The position numbers and the translations under genes were made by a program. The notes beneath the pieces are model-generated. The model was given only the letters and a program-made list of their open reading frames with translations. It searched no databases and had not been told where the DNA came from. A stretch of 64,000 nt of DNA from JAWLHJ01 sp039587535 (GTDB lineage: Bacteria; Gemmatimonadota; Gemmatimonadetes; Longimicrobiales; Gaopeijiaceae): NCBI GenBank assembly GCA_039587535.1, contig JBDHIF010000007.1:1-64000 (forward strand), given 5' to 3'. Position 1 is the first letter of the stretch. Each line of letters begins with the position of its first letter. This document shows, piece after piece, positions 35,276-43,295 of this stretch.

Positions 35276-38054
35276 CGGCGGCCCCGGATCCATCGGCGTC
35301 GCGCAGCCCTTCCAGGAAAGCTCGTAGCTCTGCCAGGGCCGCCCCGTATCCTTCCCAGTCCCCCGCCCTCGCCCGGTCGTCCGCGCGCTCGAGGAGATTC
35401 AGGGCCTCCTGCGGCCACAGCGGGTCCGTCCCGGGCGTGGGTACCGCACCCGGCTCGGATACGGCACTGGGGATCTCGCCCGCCCCGCCGGCCAGCAACG
35501 TCACACCTTCAGCGAGCTGCTCGGTCATCACGATCCGACGCCCGTCGCTCACCAGGAACCGGCGGAGCTCGGGAATGGCATTCGATTCTGCCGCGAGGAA
35601 GACCGGCTCCATGTAGAACATCCGTCCGTCGATCGGCAGAAGATGGAGGTGCCCTGTCCAGACCTCGCTCCCTCCGCTTCGCCATAGGGCGAACTGCTGC
35701 GAGATGATCGGGTCCTGTTCCACGAGCGCCTCGATCTGCCTCGGACCGGGGACCTGGTCGGCTACGGCCACATCAAGGAGGTCGAGCTCCGGGACACCCG
35801 TCGCGTCCGTGCGTCCGGCCAGCACCCCCGTCAGGTTCTGCCGTCCGGCTGGAACGAAGACGGTGGTGAGGTTGAATCGGGGGGCCAGGTCGCCTGGGAA
35901 CAGGTAGAGTCCGTACTCGGGCGTATACCGGACCGGTGTCGTGCTCTCGGCCTGTTGCTGAGCCGTGGCCCAGACGTCCTGCTGGCCGTGGAAATCCGCA
36001 GCCGTCTCCTGGTGGTATTGGAGGAGCACGCGCGACTGGACGTCCATGAGCGCTGAGGGGTAATGGACATGGTCCCTCAGGGTCGAAGGCATCTCTTCGA
36101 TGGGTCGGAGCAGGCCCGGAAAAGCGGCATCGTAGGCGTCGGCCAACGGATCTTCGTTCGGGATGCGGTAGAACCCGATGGAGCCGGTCACCGCGTCCAC
36201 CGTCACCTTGACGGAGCTCCGCACGTAGCTGACCTGCGAGCGCAGTGTGCCCAGCGTGTGCACCGTCGACAGGGGGAACGCGCGGGTCCCGGTGAACCCC
36301 TCCAGCAGCCACGTGATACGACCATCGGCGATGATGGCCCGCGGCGCCTCGGGAAACCGGAGGAAGGGAGCGACCGCCCGTACCCGCTCCAGCACGTTGC
36401 GTCGGTGGACGAAACGGGTCTCGGGTGTCAGGTCGGACGCGAAAAAGAGATTCGCGTCCTGGAAGCGCCAAGCCAGGAGGGCTGCTCGAAGTCGCCCGCG
36501 CATCTCGATGCCACCCGGGACGTCATCGGCCGGGAGTGGGTCCAGCTCACCCTCAGGGCTTTCGCCCCTGTGCGCCACCGGGTCCAACAGCGCGTATGGC
36601 TGGGGGTTGGAGCTGAAGTATGCCTCCGGCCTCTCCAGGCGGAGCTCCGGCAGCTCGTCGGCGGAAGGGGTCCGCTCGGGCGGAATGCCGGAGATCAGCA
36701 TCTCGGGCCGAGCCTCCGGTGATCTGGAGACTGCTTGGCTCACGGCCGCGCCGAGACCGCGGACGTACAGGTCCCTGAGATGCAGGTTCTGCCAGCTAGG
36801 GTCCTGGATGCCCGAGGGGTCGATCTCCCGGACGGAGACCGCGACGACCGACGAGCCGGACGTGCCGTCGTACCGGTCGATGGTCACGTCGGAGAAGTCG
36901 TAGTACGGGAAACGCGCTTCGATGGCTCGGAAGCTCTGGAGCAGCGTGTTCCGGCTCCAGACCGGGAGCCCGCTGAATCCATCCAGGACCCGCGCGGTTG
37001 GAATTCCGGCTTCAGGCGCATAGGCGAAGCGCCGCCGCTCCAGGTCGTCCAGATCGAATCCGAGCCGTGTAAATCGGAGGTTATGCTCGATGTAGGGCGT
37101 CTCCCGGGCCAGCTCATTGGGGATGACCTGGAAGCGCTGGACGACCGACGGGTAGAGCCGGGTGATGATGGTTCCCCCGAGAATCACGGCGACCAACGAA
37201 ACCACCACCGGGACACCCCGGTCCTTCCATGCTCCCCAGAAGACCGTGCCCGCTCCGACCACGAGAATCACGACCAACGTCTGGAGTGCAGGGAGCCTGG
37301 CCTGGGCGTCGGCGAAGCCGAAGATCCCCTGAACGCCCGAAGTGCCGTCGAGCAGTAAGAGCGATCGACCCAGCCAGATCCTGAACGCGAGAACGAGTAG
37401 AAAGCAGGCTACGAGGCCCCCCAGGTGCGCCCGGGCGAGGTCCTGGGCATCGAGACGCCCGCGGGTCCATCGGACGGCGCCGGTCGTGGCGTATGCCGCG
37501 GTCACGAGGGTGAAGACCAAGAACATCACGACCAGGGCGAAGGTGACCGCACTCGCTACGACCGGTAGCTCGAAGACGTAGTAGCCCACGTCACGGCCGA
37601 GGATCGGCTCCGTGACACCCCAAGGGCTCGAGCCCACCATAGCGGCGATCTGCACGCCGAGATTGGATGGTACCGCGGCGCCGAACCAGAGACCGAGCAG
37701 GCTGGCGGCGGCGAGGATCGCCGCAGACACATAGCTGGCGGGCAGCTGCTCGGAGATCTCGATGTTGCCGAACCGTCGCCGAATGTGAATGCCCCCGAGG
37801 CTCACAGCGGCGAGACGGAGGTTAGCGTAGACAATGGCTACCACGAGGAGGCCCGCAGTGAGGCGGGTTCCCCAGCTCCAAGCCACGCGTCGCCAGAAGA
37901 CGGCTGAATAGCCTGTGGACTGCTGCCAAAGGATCTCGACGTAGGCCGACGCGGCGAGGCGTGCACCGAGGAGGAGGACGCCCGCGAGGACCAGGAGGGT
38001 GACGGCGAGGCGTCCACCTCTGAGCGTGCCAACGAAGTGCCGGAGCGCGCTCAC
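35250..38054 (-). CDS. UPF0182-family membrane protein (COG1615)
   Basis: A 934-residue protein with about seven N-terminal membrane helices (residues 15-290) and a very large extracytoplasmic region. Family motifs include LGRDVGYYVFELPVVAS, VQRFQVIPNELARETPYIEHNLRFTRL near residue 320 (quoted in part), VTVDAVTGSIGFYRI and PTYMEPVFL-like RMFYMEPVFLAAES. An acidic, disordered C-terminal tail ends the chain. The biochemical function of UPF0182 is not established. It starts with GTG at 38054 and is the last gene behind the nuo genes and the phosphomannomutase; a C-terminal stretch contains the sucC promoter. Confidence 0.85.
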   Translation of the reverse strand: MSALRHFVGTLRGGRLAVTLLVLAGVLLLGARLAASAYVEILWQQSTGYSAVFWRRVAWSWGTRLTAGLLVVAIVYANLRLAAVSLGGIHIRRRFGNIEISEQLPASYVSAAILAAASLLGLWFGAAVPSNLGVQIAAMVGSSPWGVTEPILGRDVGYYVFELPVVASAVTFALVVMFLVFTLVTAAYATTGAVRWTRGRLDAQDLARAHLGGLVACFLLVLAFRIWLGRSLLLLDGTSGVQGIFGFADAQARLPALQTLVVILVVGAGTVFWGAWKDRGVPVVVSLVAVILGGTIITRLYPSVVQRFQVIPNELARETPYIEHNLRFTRLGFDLDDLERRRFAYAPEAGIPTARVLDGFSGLPVWSRNTLLQSFRAIEARFPYYDFSDVTIDRYDGTSGSSVVAVSVREIDPSGIQDPSWQNLHLRDLYVRGLGAAVSQAVSRSPEARPEMLISGIPPERTPSADELPELRLERPEAYFSSNPQPYALLDPVAHRGESPEGELDPLPADDVPGGIEMRGRLRAALLAWRFQDANLFFASDLTPETRFVHRRNVLERVRAVAPFLRFPEAPRAIIADGRITWLLEGFTGTRAFPLSTVHTLGTLRSQVSYVRSSVKVTVDAVTGSIGFYRIPNEDPLADAYDAAFPGLLRPIEEMPSTLRDHVHYPSALMDVQSRVLLQYHQETAADFHGQQDVWATAQQQAESTTPVRYTPEYGLYLFPGDLAPRFNLTTVFVPAGRQNLTGVLAGRTDATGVPELDLLDVAVADQVPGPRQIEALVEQDPIISQQFALWRSGGSEVWTGHLHLLPIDGRMFYMEPVFLAAESNAIPELRRFLVSDGRRIVMTEQLAEGVTLLAGGAGEIPSAVSEPGAVPTPGTDPLWPQEALNLLERADDRARAGDWEGYGAALAELRAFLEGLRDADGSGAAVDRPPGAW

Positions 38055-38103
38055 GTGTCAGGCGTCGTGGACGGTGGGACGCCAGCCGGGGGGCCGGACG
38101 GCG

Positions 38104-39474
38104 TCACGCGGAAAACGTGACGCCCTTCGTCTCCAGCCATCCGGCTACTTCTGAGCGGATCTCTTCCAGGCGCTCGGCGGTGCGCGCTTCGAATCTCGCC
38201 ACGATCACCGGCTGGGTGTTGGAAGTGCGGAGCAGCGCCCAGCCGTCGCCGAACAACACCCTGACCCCATCGACGTCGATGACGTCGTGGAGGCTGCGGA
38301 AGTGCTCCACGGCCTGATCCACGATCGTCCACTTCTCCTCCTCGGTTACCTCGATACGGATTTCCGGTGTGGAAACGTAGCGGGGGAAGTCGGCGACCAT
38401 CTCGGCTACGGTACGAGAGGACCGACCAACCAGGTCCACCAGCCGGCACGCGTCGTAAAGGGCGTCGTCGAACCCCAGATAATCGTCGGCGATCATGATA
38501 TGGCCCGAAAGCTCTCCGGCGAGGAGGGCTCCGGTCTCCTTCATCTTTCGCTTGACCAATGAATGGCCGGTTTTCCACATGATGGCTTCACCGCCGGCCG
38601 CCTCGAATACCTCCGGAAGGGCCTGGGAGCATTTCACGTCGAAGACAAGCTTCTGGCCGGGGCCACGCTTCTCCAGCAAATCCAGCCCGTACAGAAGCAG
38701 GAGCAGGTCGCCCCTAATGATTTCCCCGTTCCCGTCGACCACCCCGATGCGGTCCGCGTCACCGTCGAACGCGACGCCCAGATCGAGGCCCTCCTCCTTC
38801 ACCACGCGGATGAGGTCCTCGAGATTCTCGTCTACGGTCGGGTCCGGATGGTGGTTCGGAAAGGTAGGGTCTGAGTCGCAAAACAGCGGCGTGACCTCCG
38901 CTCCGAGCTCCTGCAGCAGTCGCTCGGCGACCACGGAGCCAGTCCCGTTGCCGCAGTCGATGGCCACACGCACGGGCCGGGCGAGGTCGAAGCGGCCCAC
39001 CACGTCCTTCACGTAGCGGTCCAGCACCTCCGCCTTCTCGAGAGACCCTTCACCCTCGGTGAGGCCTCCCGTCATGATGCGGTCCCTGAGACCTGTGATG
39101 CTGTCTCCGAACAGGGCTGCGCCCTGCACCGTCATCTTGATACCGTTCCACTCCGGGGGATTGTGGGACCCCGTGATCTGGATACCGGCGTCCGCGCCGA
39201 GAGTCTGCTCGGCCCAGTAGAGCACGGGCGTGGGCACCGTGCCGATCTCTATCACGTCCGCACCGGAAGCGCGGAGCCCCGTGACCAGGGCCGAGGCGAG
39301 TCCGGGTGAGGAATCTCTGTTGTCAAAGCCGACGACCACGGTCGGCGCGTCGATTCCGGTGTCGCCTCTCAAGCTTGACGCGAAGGCACGGCCCACGGAC
39401 TCGGCGACGCCGGCGTCGAGGTCCTGACCCACGATGCCACGGATGTCATACTGCCGGAAGATGTGCTCGACCAT
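38104..39474 (-). CDS. Phosphomannomutase/phosphoglucomutase
   Basis: A 456-residue alpha-D-phosphohexomutase interconverting hexose 1- and 6-phosphates for nucleotide-sugar synthesis. The four hallmark loops are intact: active Ser103 in ITGSHNPPEWNG, metal loop DGDADR at 237-242, sugar loop GELSGHIMI and phosphate loop LRTSNTQP. Start FRQYDIRGIVG is typical of AlgC-like enzymes using mannose and glucose phosphates. It starts 5 nt after the nuoN stop, so is probably transcribed with complex I. It would feed the glycan and KDO/LPS genes elsewhere in the window. Confidence 0.93.
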   Translation of the reverse strand: MVEHIFRQYDIRGIVGQDLDAGVAESVGRAFASSLRGDTGIDAPTVVVGFDNRDSSPGLASALVTGLRASGADVIEIGTVPTPVLYWAEQTLGADAGIQITGSHNPPEWNGIKMTVQGAALFGDSITGLRDRIMTGGLTEGEGSLEKAEVLDRYVKDVVGRFDLARPVRVAIDCGNGTGSVVAERLLQELGAEVTPLFCDSDPTFPNHHPDPTVDENLEDLIRVVKEEGLDLGVAFDGDADRIGVVDGNGEIIRGDLLLLLYGLDLLEKRGPGQKLVFDVKCSQALPEVFEAAGGEAIMWKTGHSLVKRKMKETGALLAGELSGHIMIADDYLGFDDALYDACRLVDLVGRSSRTVAEMVADFPRYVSTPEIRIEVTEEEKWTIVDQAVEHFRSLHDVIDVDGVRVLFGDGWALLRTSNTQPVIVARFEARTAERLEEIRSEVAGWLETKGVTFSA

Positions 39475-39479
39475 GGGCT

Positions 39480-41021
39480 TCAGCTCCCGGCGATGCCAAC
39501 CACCGTGTCACCGAGGTTCCCGAGTCCCGCCACACTCTCTCGCGCGAAGTCCAGCGCGGCGCCCGGGAAGAGCCCTGTGTAGAGGATCAGAGCCACGCTG
39601 GCCACCAGCGCCAGCTGCATGGGAAGCGGCACCACAACGCCCGTATGATCCGCGTCGGATGTGCCCGGGCGCATCCACATGAACCAGGCCACCCTGAGGT
39701 AGTACCAGTACGACGCCACCGTGGTGAGAACCAGGATCACGGCCAGCGTCCAAAGCTCGGCGTCCGCGGCACCCTGGAGCAGGTAGATCTTCCCCATGAA
39801 TCCGCCCGTCCCCGGGAAGCCGGCCAGGGATAGCAGGAAGATGGTGAGGAATACGCCCAGAACGGGTTGTGCCCAGCCGAAGCCCGCGTAGTCCTCGACG
39901 TGCTGGCGCTGCTCGGAATGATGCGACACGCCGATCACGATGGCGAAGGCGCCCACGTTCATGAGCGTATAGACCAGCAGGTAGAATAGAAGCCCTGCGG
40001 CGGCGCTCTCGTTGGCCGCAGTGATGGCGACCAGGAGATACCCTCCGTGAGCGATGCTGGAATAGGCCAACATGCGCTTCACGTTGGACTGAACCAACGC
40101 CGTGAAGTTCGCAACGATCATGGTGATGGCTGCGAGCCACCAGACAATGGACGACCAAGCCTCCTGGACCCCGCCGAAAGCGACGACGAAGATTCGGAGG
40201 AAGGCCACGAAGGCCGCGGCCTTTACGGCAGCCGCCATGAAGGCCGTGACAGGGGCCGGCGCTCCCTCGTAGACGTCCGGCGTCCACATGTGGAACGGGA
40301 CGGCGGACACCTTGAAGCCGAACCCGATGATCAACATCGCGATCCCGGCCGTGAGGAGGCGGTCGGACAGTATGGAACCCGACTCCACGGCCGCGGCGAC
40401 CGCCGTGATGTTCGTGCTCCCGGCGGACCCGTAGACCAGCGCGATGCCGTAGAGCAGAAAGCCGGTGGCAAAGGCCCCCAGCAGGAAATACTTGAGACCT
40501 GCCTCGGCCGATTTGCGGTCCCGCCGATTGAAGGCCGTAAGCGCGTAGACGGCGATGGACATGAGCTCGAGGCCCAGGAAGATGACGATCAGGTCCCGCG
40601 CCGCGGCCATGAACATCATGCCGGCGGTGGCGAAAAGGATCAGCGCGTAGAACTCACCGGCCTGAAACCGCTGACGGTAGACGTATCCGAACGAGATGAG
40701 GATGGACAGCGCAGCGCCCAGCAGAAAAACCCAATTCGCGAACAGGCGGAAGGGGTCGACCGCGATCATGCTGTCGGAGCCCACCTCGGTGATCCCGTAC
40801 AGCCACCCGTTCACACTCGCGGCGGCGAGGATTCCGATAAGGGAGATCCAGCCCAGCTCGTTGCCCGACGTGAAGGACGGGTCTCCGTCTTGAGCTCCCG
40901 CGGCTCGGGCGTGCTTGCCGGAAACGCCGGCGATGAGCACGGCCATACCCGCCACGCAGAGGACGATCTCGGGGAGGAGAGCCCACCAGTAGTGGAGCGA
41001 TCTGCTGAAGTCGAGTGTCAT
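39480..41021 (-). CDS. nuoN: NADH-quinone oxidoreductase subunit N
   Basis: A 513-residue antiporter-like membrane subunit of complex I with about 14 helices. Motifs include LELMSIAVYALTAFNRRDRKS, KYFLLGAFATGFLLYGIALVYG, FKVSAVPFHMWTPDVYEGAPAPVTAFMA (key Lys and the helix break), NVKRMLAYSSIAHGGYLL and LAGFPGTGGFMGKIYLL. Last of the 14 nuo genes, 12 nt after nuoM. Confidence 0.95.
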   Translation of the reverse strand: MTLDFSRSLHYWWALLPEIVLCVAGMAVLIAGVSGKHARAAGAQDGDPSFTSGNELGWISLIGILAAASVNGWLYGITEVGSDSMIAVDPFRLFANWVFLLGAALSILISFGYVYRQRFQAGEFYALILFATAGMMFMAAARDLIVIFLGLELMSIAVYALTAFNRRDRKSAEAGLKYFLLGAFATGFLLYGIALVYGSAGSTNITAVAAAVESGSILSDRLLTAGIAMLIIGFGFKVSAVPFHMWTPDVYEGAPAPVTAFMAAAVKAAAFVAFLRIFVVAFGGVQEAWSSIVWWLAAITMIVANFTALVQSNVKRMLAYSSIAHGGYLLVAITAANESAAAGLLFYLLVYTLMNVGAFAIVIGVSHHSEQRQHVEDYAGFGWAQPVLGVFLTIFLLSLAGFPGTGGFMGKIYLLQGAADAELWTLAVILVLTTVASYWYYLRVAWFMWMRPGTSDADHTGVVVPLPMQLALVASVALILYTGLFPGAALDFARESVAGLGNLGDTVVGIAGS

Positions 41022-41033
41022 CGTAGCTCTTCG

Positions 41034-42644
41034 TTATTCGCCGGACACGAGCGCCGGGGCGTCATCGGGGTCCTGGGAAAGGGCTGAGCCGGTGTCGACG
41101 GGCTCCGTCGCCGGAGCGCCGTCGGCCATGCTCGCTCCTGCTTGCTCGACGCGCTCGAGAACTGTGCGGACGCTGGGCTCCATGCGCTCCAAGATGGGCG
41201 TCGGGTGCCAGCCGATGCCGATCATGAGCGCCACGAGCGGGGCCAAGACGGCGATTTCGCGCCCGGAAAGGTCCGGCACCTCCCGGTTTTCGGGCTTGTC
41301 AAGCTTGTTGAAGAAGATTTTCTGCACCATCGGGAGCATGTAGTACGCCGCGAAGATCACGCCCAGCGTGGCGACGACCGCGATGGTCGGGTGGGTCTCG
41401 AATGCGCCGAGAAGCGCAAGGAACTCACCCACGAACCCACTCGTCCCCGGAAGTCCGATCGACGCCAGGGCCGTGATGACGAACGCGGTGGCCAGCCATG
41501 GCGCTACGCGCCCGAGGCCGCCGAAGTCCTCGATGACCCGCGTGTGACGCCGTTCGTACAGCATGCCCAGCAAGAGGAACAGGGCCCCCGTGCTGATCCC
41601 GTGAGAGATCATCACCACCAAGCCGCCCTGAATGCCGTTCACTGTCAGGGCGAAGATGCCCAGGACCACGAAGCCCATATGGGCCACGGACGTGTACGCG
41701 ACCAGCTTCTTGGCGTCCGGTTGTACCGCCGCGACCCAGGCCGTGTACAGGATGCCGATCACGGCCAGCACCAGCATCACGGACACGACGGTCGGATGCT
41801 GCGCGGCCACGGGAAAGAGCGGCAACAGGAACCTGAGGAACCCGTACGTCCCCATCTTCAGCAACACCGCGGCCAGGATGACGGAGCCGGGCGTGGGAGC
41901 TTCGACGTGAGCGTCGGGGAGCCACGTATGGAGCGGGAAGACGGGCACCTTCACGCTGAACGCCAGGGCGAACGCGCTGAACAGCCAGAGTTGCTCAGTG
42001 CCCGTGAGCGGGACCTGCAGCAGGTCGGCCCAAGCGAAGGTCGGTACCCCCAGGAAGGTCTTCGCCTTGAAGTACAGGTAGAGGATGCCCACGAGCATCA
42101 AGAGCGATCCGAAGGCCGTGTACAGGAAGAACTTGATGGCCGCGTAGATCCGGCGTTCTCCGCCCCAGATCCCCACGATGAAGTACATGGGGACCAGGGT
42201 GAGCTCGAAGAAGATGTAGAAGAGAAGCACATCGGTAGCCACGAAGACGCCGATGACCCCGGCCTCGAGCAGGAGCATCAGGGCGTAGAACGCCCGATCC
42301 CGAGTCTTGATGTAGTTGAACGAACCCAGGATCGCCACGGAGGTGCTGAACGTCGTCAGCAGGACCATGAACAGGCTGATGCCGTCCACGCCCAGCGCGT
42401 AGCTCACGCCCCAGGCCTCGATCCATGGCGTCGCCGTCTCCATCTGCATGCCGCCGTAACCGGGATCGAACGTCCACCAGAGGCCGAGGCTCAGGACGAA
42501 CACGCCGATGGACCACCAGAAGGCCAGGGACTTGGCACGCTCCTCCTCGGCCCAGAGGACCAACCCCATGCCGAGGACGGGGAGCCAGATGAGCGCGTGC
42601 AGGGCCCAGTTCGCGTAGCCGATCGATTCGAGCAAAGCAGTCAT
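41034..42644 (-). CDS. nuoM: NADH-quinone oxidoreductase subunit M
   Basis: A 536-residue antiporter-like proton channel subunit of complex I. Motifs include LLLEAGVIGVFVATDVLLFY, FFELTLVPMYFIVGIWGG (conserved Glu), SVKVPVFPLHTWLPDAHVEAPT, PDAKKLVAYTSVAHMGFVVLG and GLPGTSGFVGEFLALLG. A Pro/Asp/Ala-rich C-terminal tail of about 45 residues is unusual. It follows the broken nuoL by 10 nt and is itself intact. Confidence 0.95.
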   Translation of the reverse strand: MTALLESIGYANWALHALIWLPVLGMGLVLWAEEERAKSLAFWWSIGVFVLSLGLWWTFDPGYGGMQMETATPWIEAWGVSYALGVDGISLFMVLLTTFSTSVAILGSFNYIKTRDRAFYALMLLLEAGVIGVFVATDVLLFYIFFELTLVPMYFIVGIWGGERRIYAAIKFFLYTAFGSLLMLVGILYLYFKAKTFLGVPTFAWADLLQVPLTGTEQLWLFSAFALAFSVKVPVFPLHTWLPDAHVEAPTPGSVILAAVLLKMGTYGFLRFLLPLFPVAAQHPTVVSVMLVLAVIGILYTAWVAAVQPDAKKLVAYTSVAHMGFVVLGIFALTVNGIQGGLVVMISHGISTGALFLLLGMLYERRHTRVIEDFGGLGRVAPWLATAFVITALASIGLPGTSGFVGEFLALLGAFETHPTIAVVATLGVIFAAYYMLPMVQKIFFNKLDKPENREVPDLSGREIAVLAPLVALMIGIGWHPTPILERMEPSVRTVLERVEQAGASMADGAPATEPVDTGSALSQDPDDAPALVSGE

Positions 42645-42654
42645 CGTCGGACTC

Positions 42655-43245
42655 CTAGAAGATCGAGACGCCGAGGATGACCAGGACGCCGACGGTGAGT
42701 ATGAATGCGTAGGTGTTCACTGAGCCGGTCTGGAACATGCTGATTCCCCATCCGAACCCGCGAGACACCCAACCCACGGCGTTCACGACACCGTCGATGA
42801 TGGTTGCGTCGATCACCTTCCAACAGAAGCGAGAGCCTCGAAGGATGGGCTGGACGATGATGCGGTCGTAGAACTCGTCCACGTACCACTTGTTGTAGAG
42901 CACCTTGGCGAAGCCGGTGGGCTCCTTGTCGTCTTTGGCGGGGACGACGGCCCGGCCGCCGATGAAGCGCACCGACGCAACGACCACGATGCCCGCCGCC
43001 ACCGTGGAGATCGCCGCCCACAAGGCCTCACCGCCGCCGAACGGGGCGTAGTATGAATACTCGCCCAGGTTCATCTCCTGAACGTGATGTGCCTGGGCCG
43101 TGATCGGCTCCAGCCAGTGGTGCAGCCATTCGCTCATCGGAAGCAGGCCACCCAGGCCGGCCCATCCGGTCTGTAGCGCCTCGGGCACGTTGATCCAGCC
43201 ACCGAAGACCGAGAGCACCGCCAGGACCGCGAGCGGAACCCACAT
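42655..43245 (-). CDS. nuoL: NuoL C-terminal fragment (196 residues) in the restored frame
   Basis: This frame matches the missing NuoL tail: a membrane helix MWVPLAVLAVLSVFGGWINV, a loop with LPMSEWLHHWLEPI, a helix ALWAAISTVAAGIVVVASVRF, the segment VLYNKWYVDEFYDRIIVQPI that is typical of NuoL, and a final helix AFILTVGVLVILGVSIF. ATG 43245 overlaps the stop of the first part (TGATG), so it might be translated by coupling. Without a normal ribosome site its expression is uncertain. Confidence 0.5.
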   Translation of the reverse strand: MWVPLAVLAVLSVFGGWINVPEALQTGWAGLGGLLPMSEWLHHWLEPITAQAHHVQEMNLGEYSYYAPFGGGEALWAAISTVAAGIVVVASVRFIGGRAVVPAKDDKEPTGFAKVLYNKWYVDEFYDRIIVQPILRGSRFCWKVIDATIIDGVVNAVGWVSRGFGWGISMFQTGSVNTYAFILTVGVLVILGVSIF

Positions 43246-43295
43246 CACCGGAGAAGCACCGCCAGGACCGCGAGCGGAACCCACATCACCGGAGA
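43214..43295. repeat. Perfect 41-bp tandem duplication inside nuoL
   Basis: 43214-43254 and 43255-43295 are identical over all 41 positions (begin AGCACCGCCAGG, end ATCACCGGAGA). They differ from flanking sequence at the first base on either side, so the repeat unit is exactly defined. It shifts the nuoL reading frame. Confidence 0.95.

Noticed and set aside
41142..42680. Plus-strand open frames (41142-42680 and 43302-44849) opposite nuoM and nuoL
   Set aside because: Rich in His, Arg, Glu and Gln as expected for reverse reading of membrane-protein codons; no domain seen.
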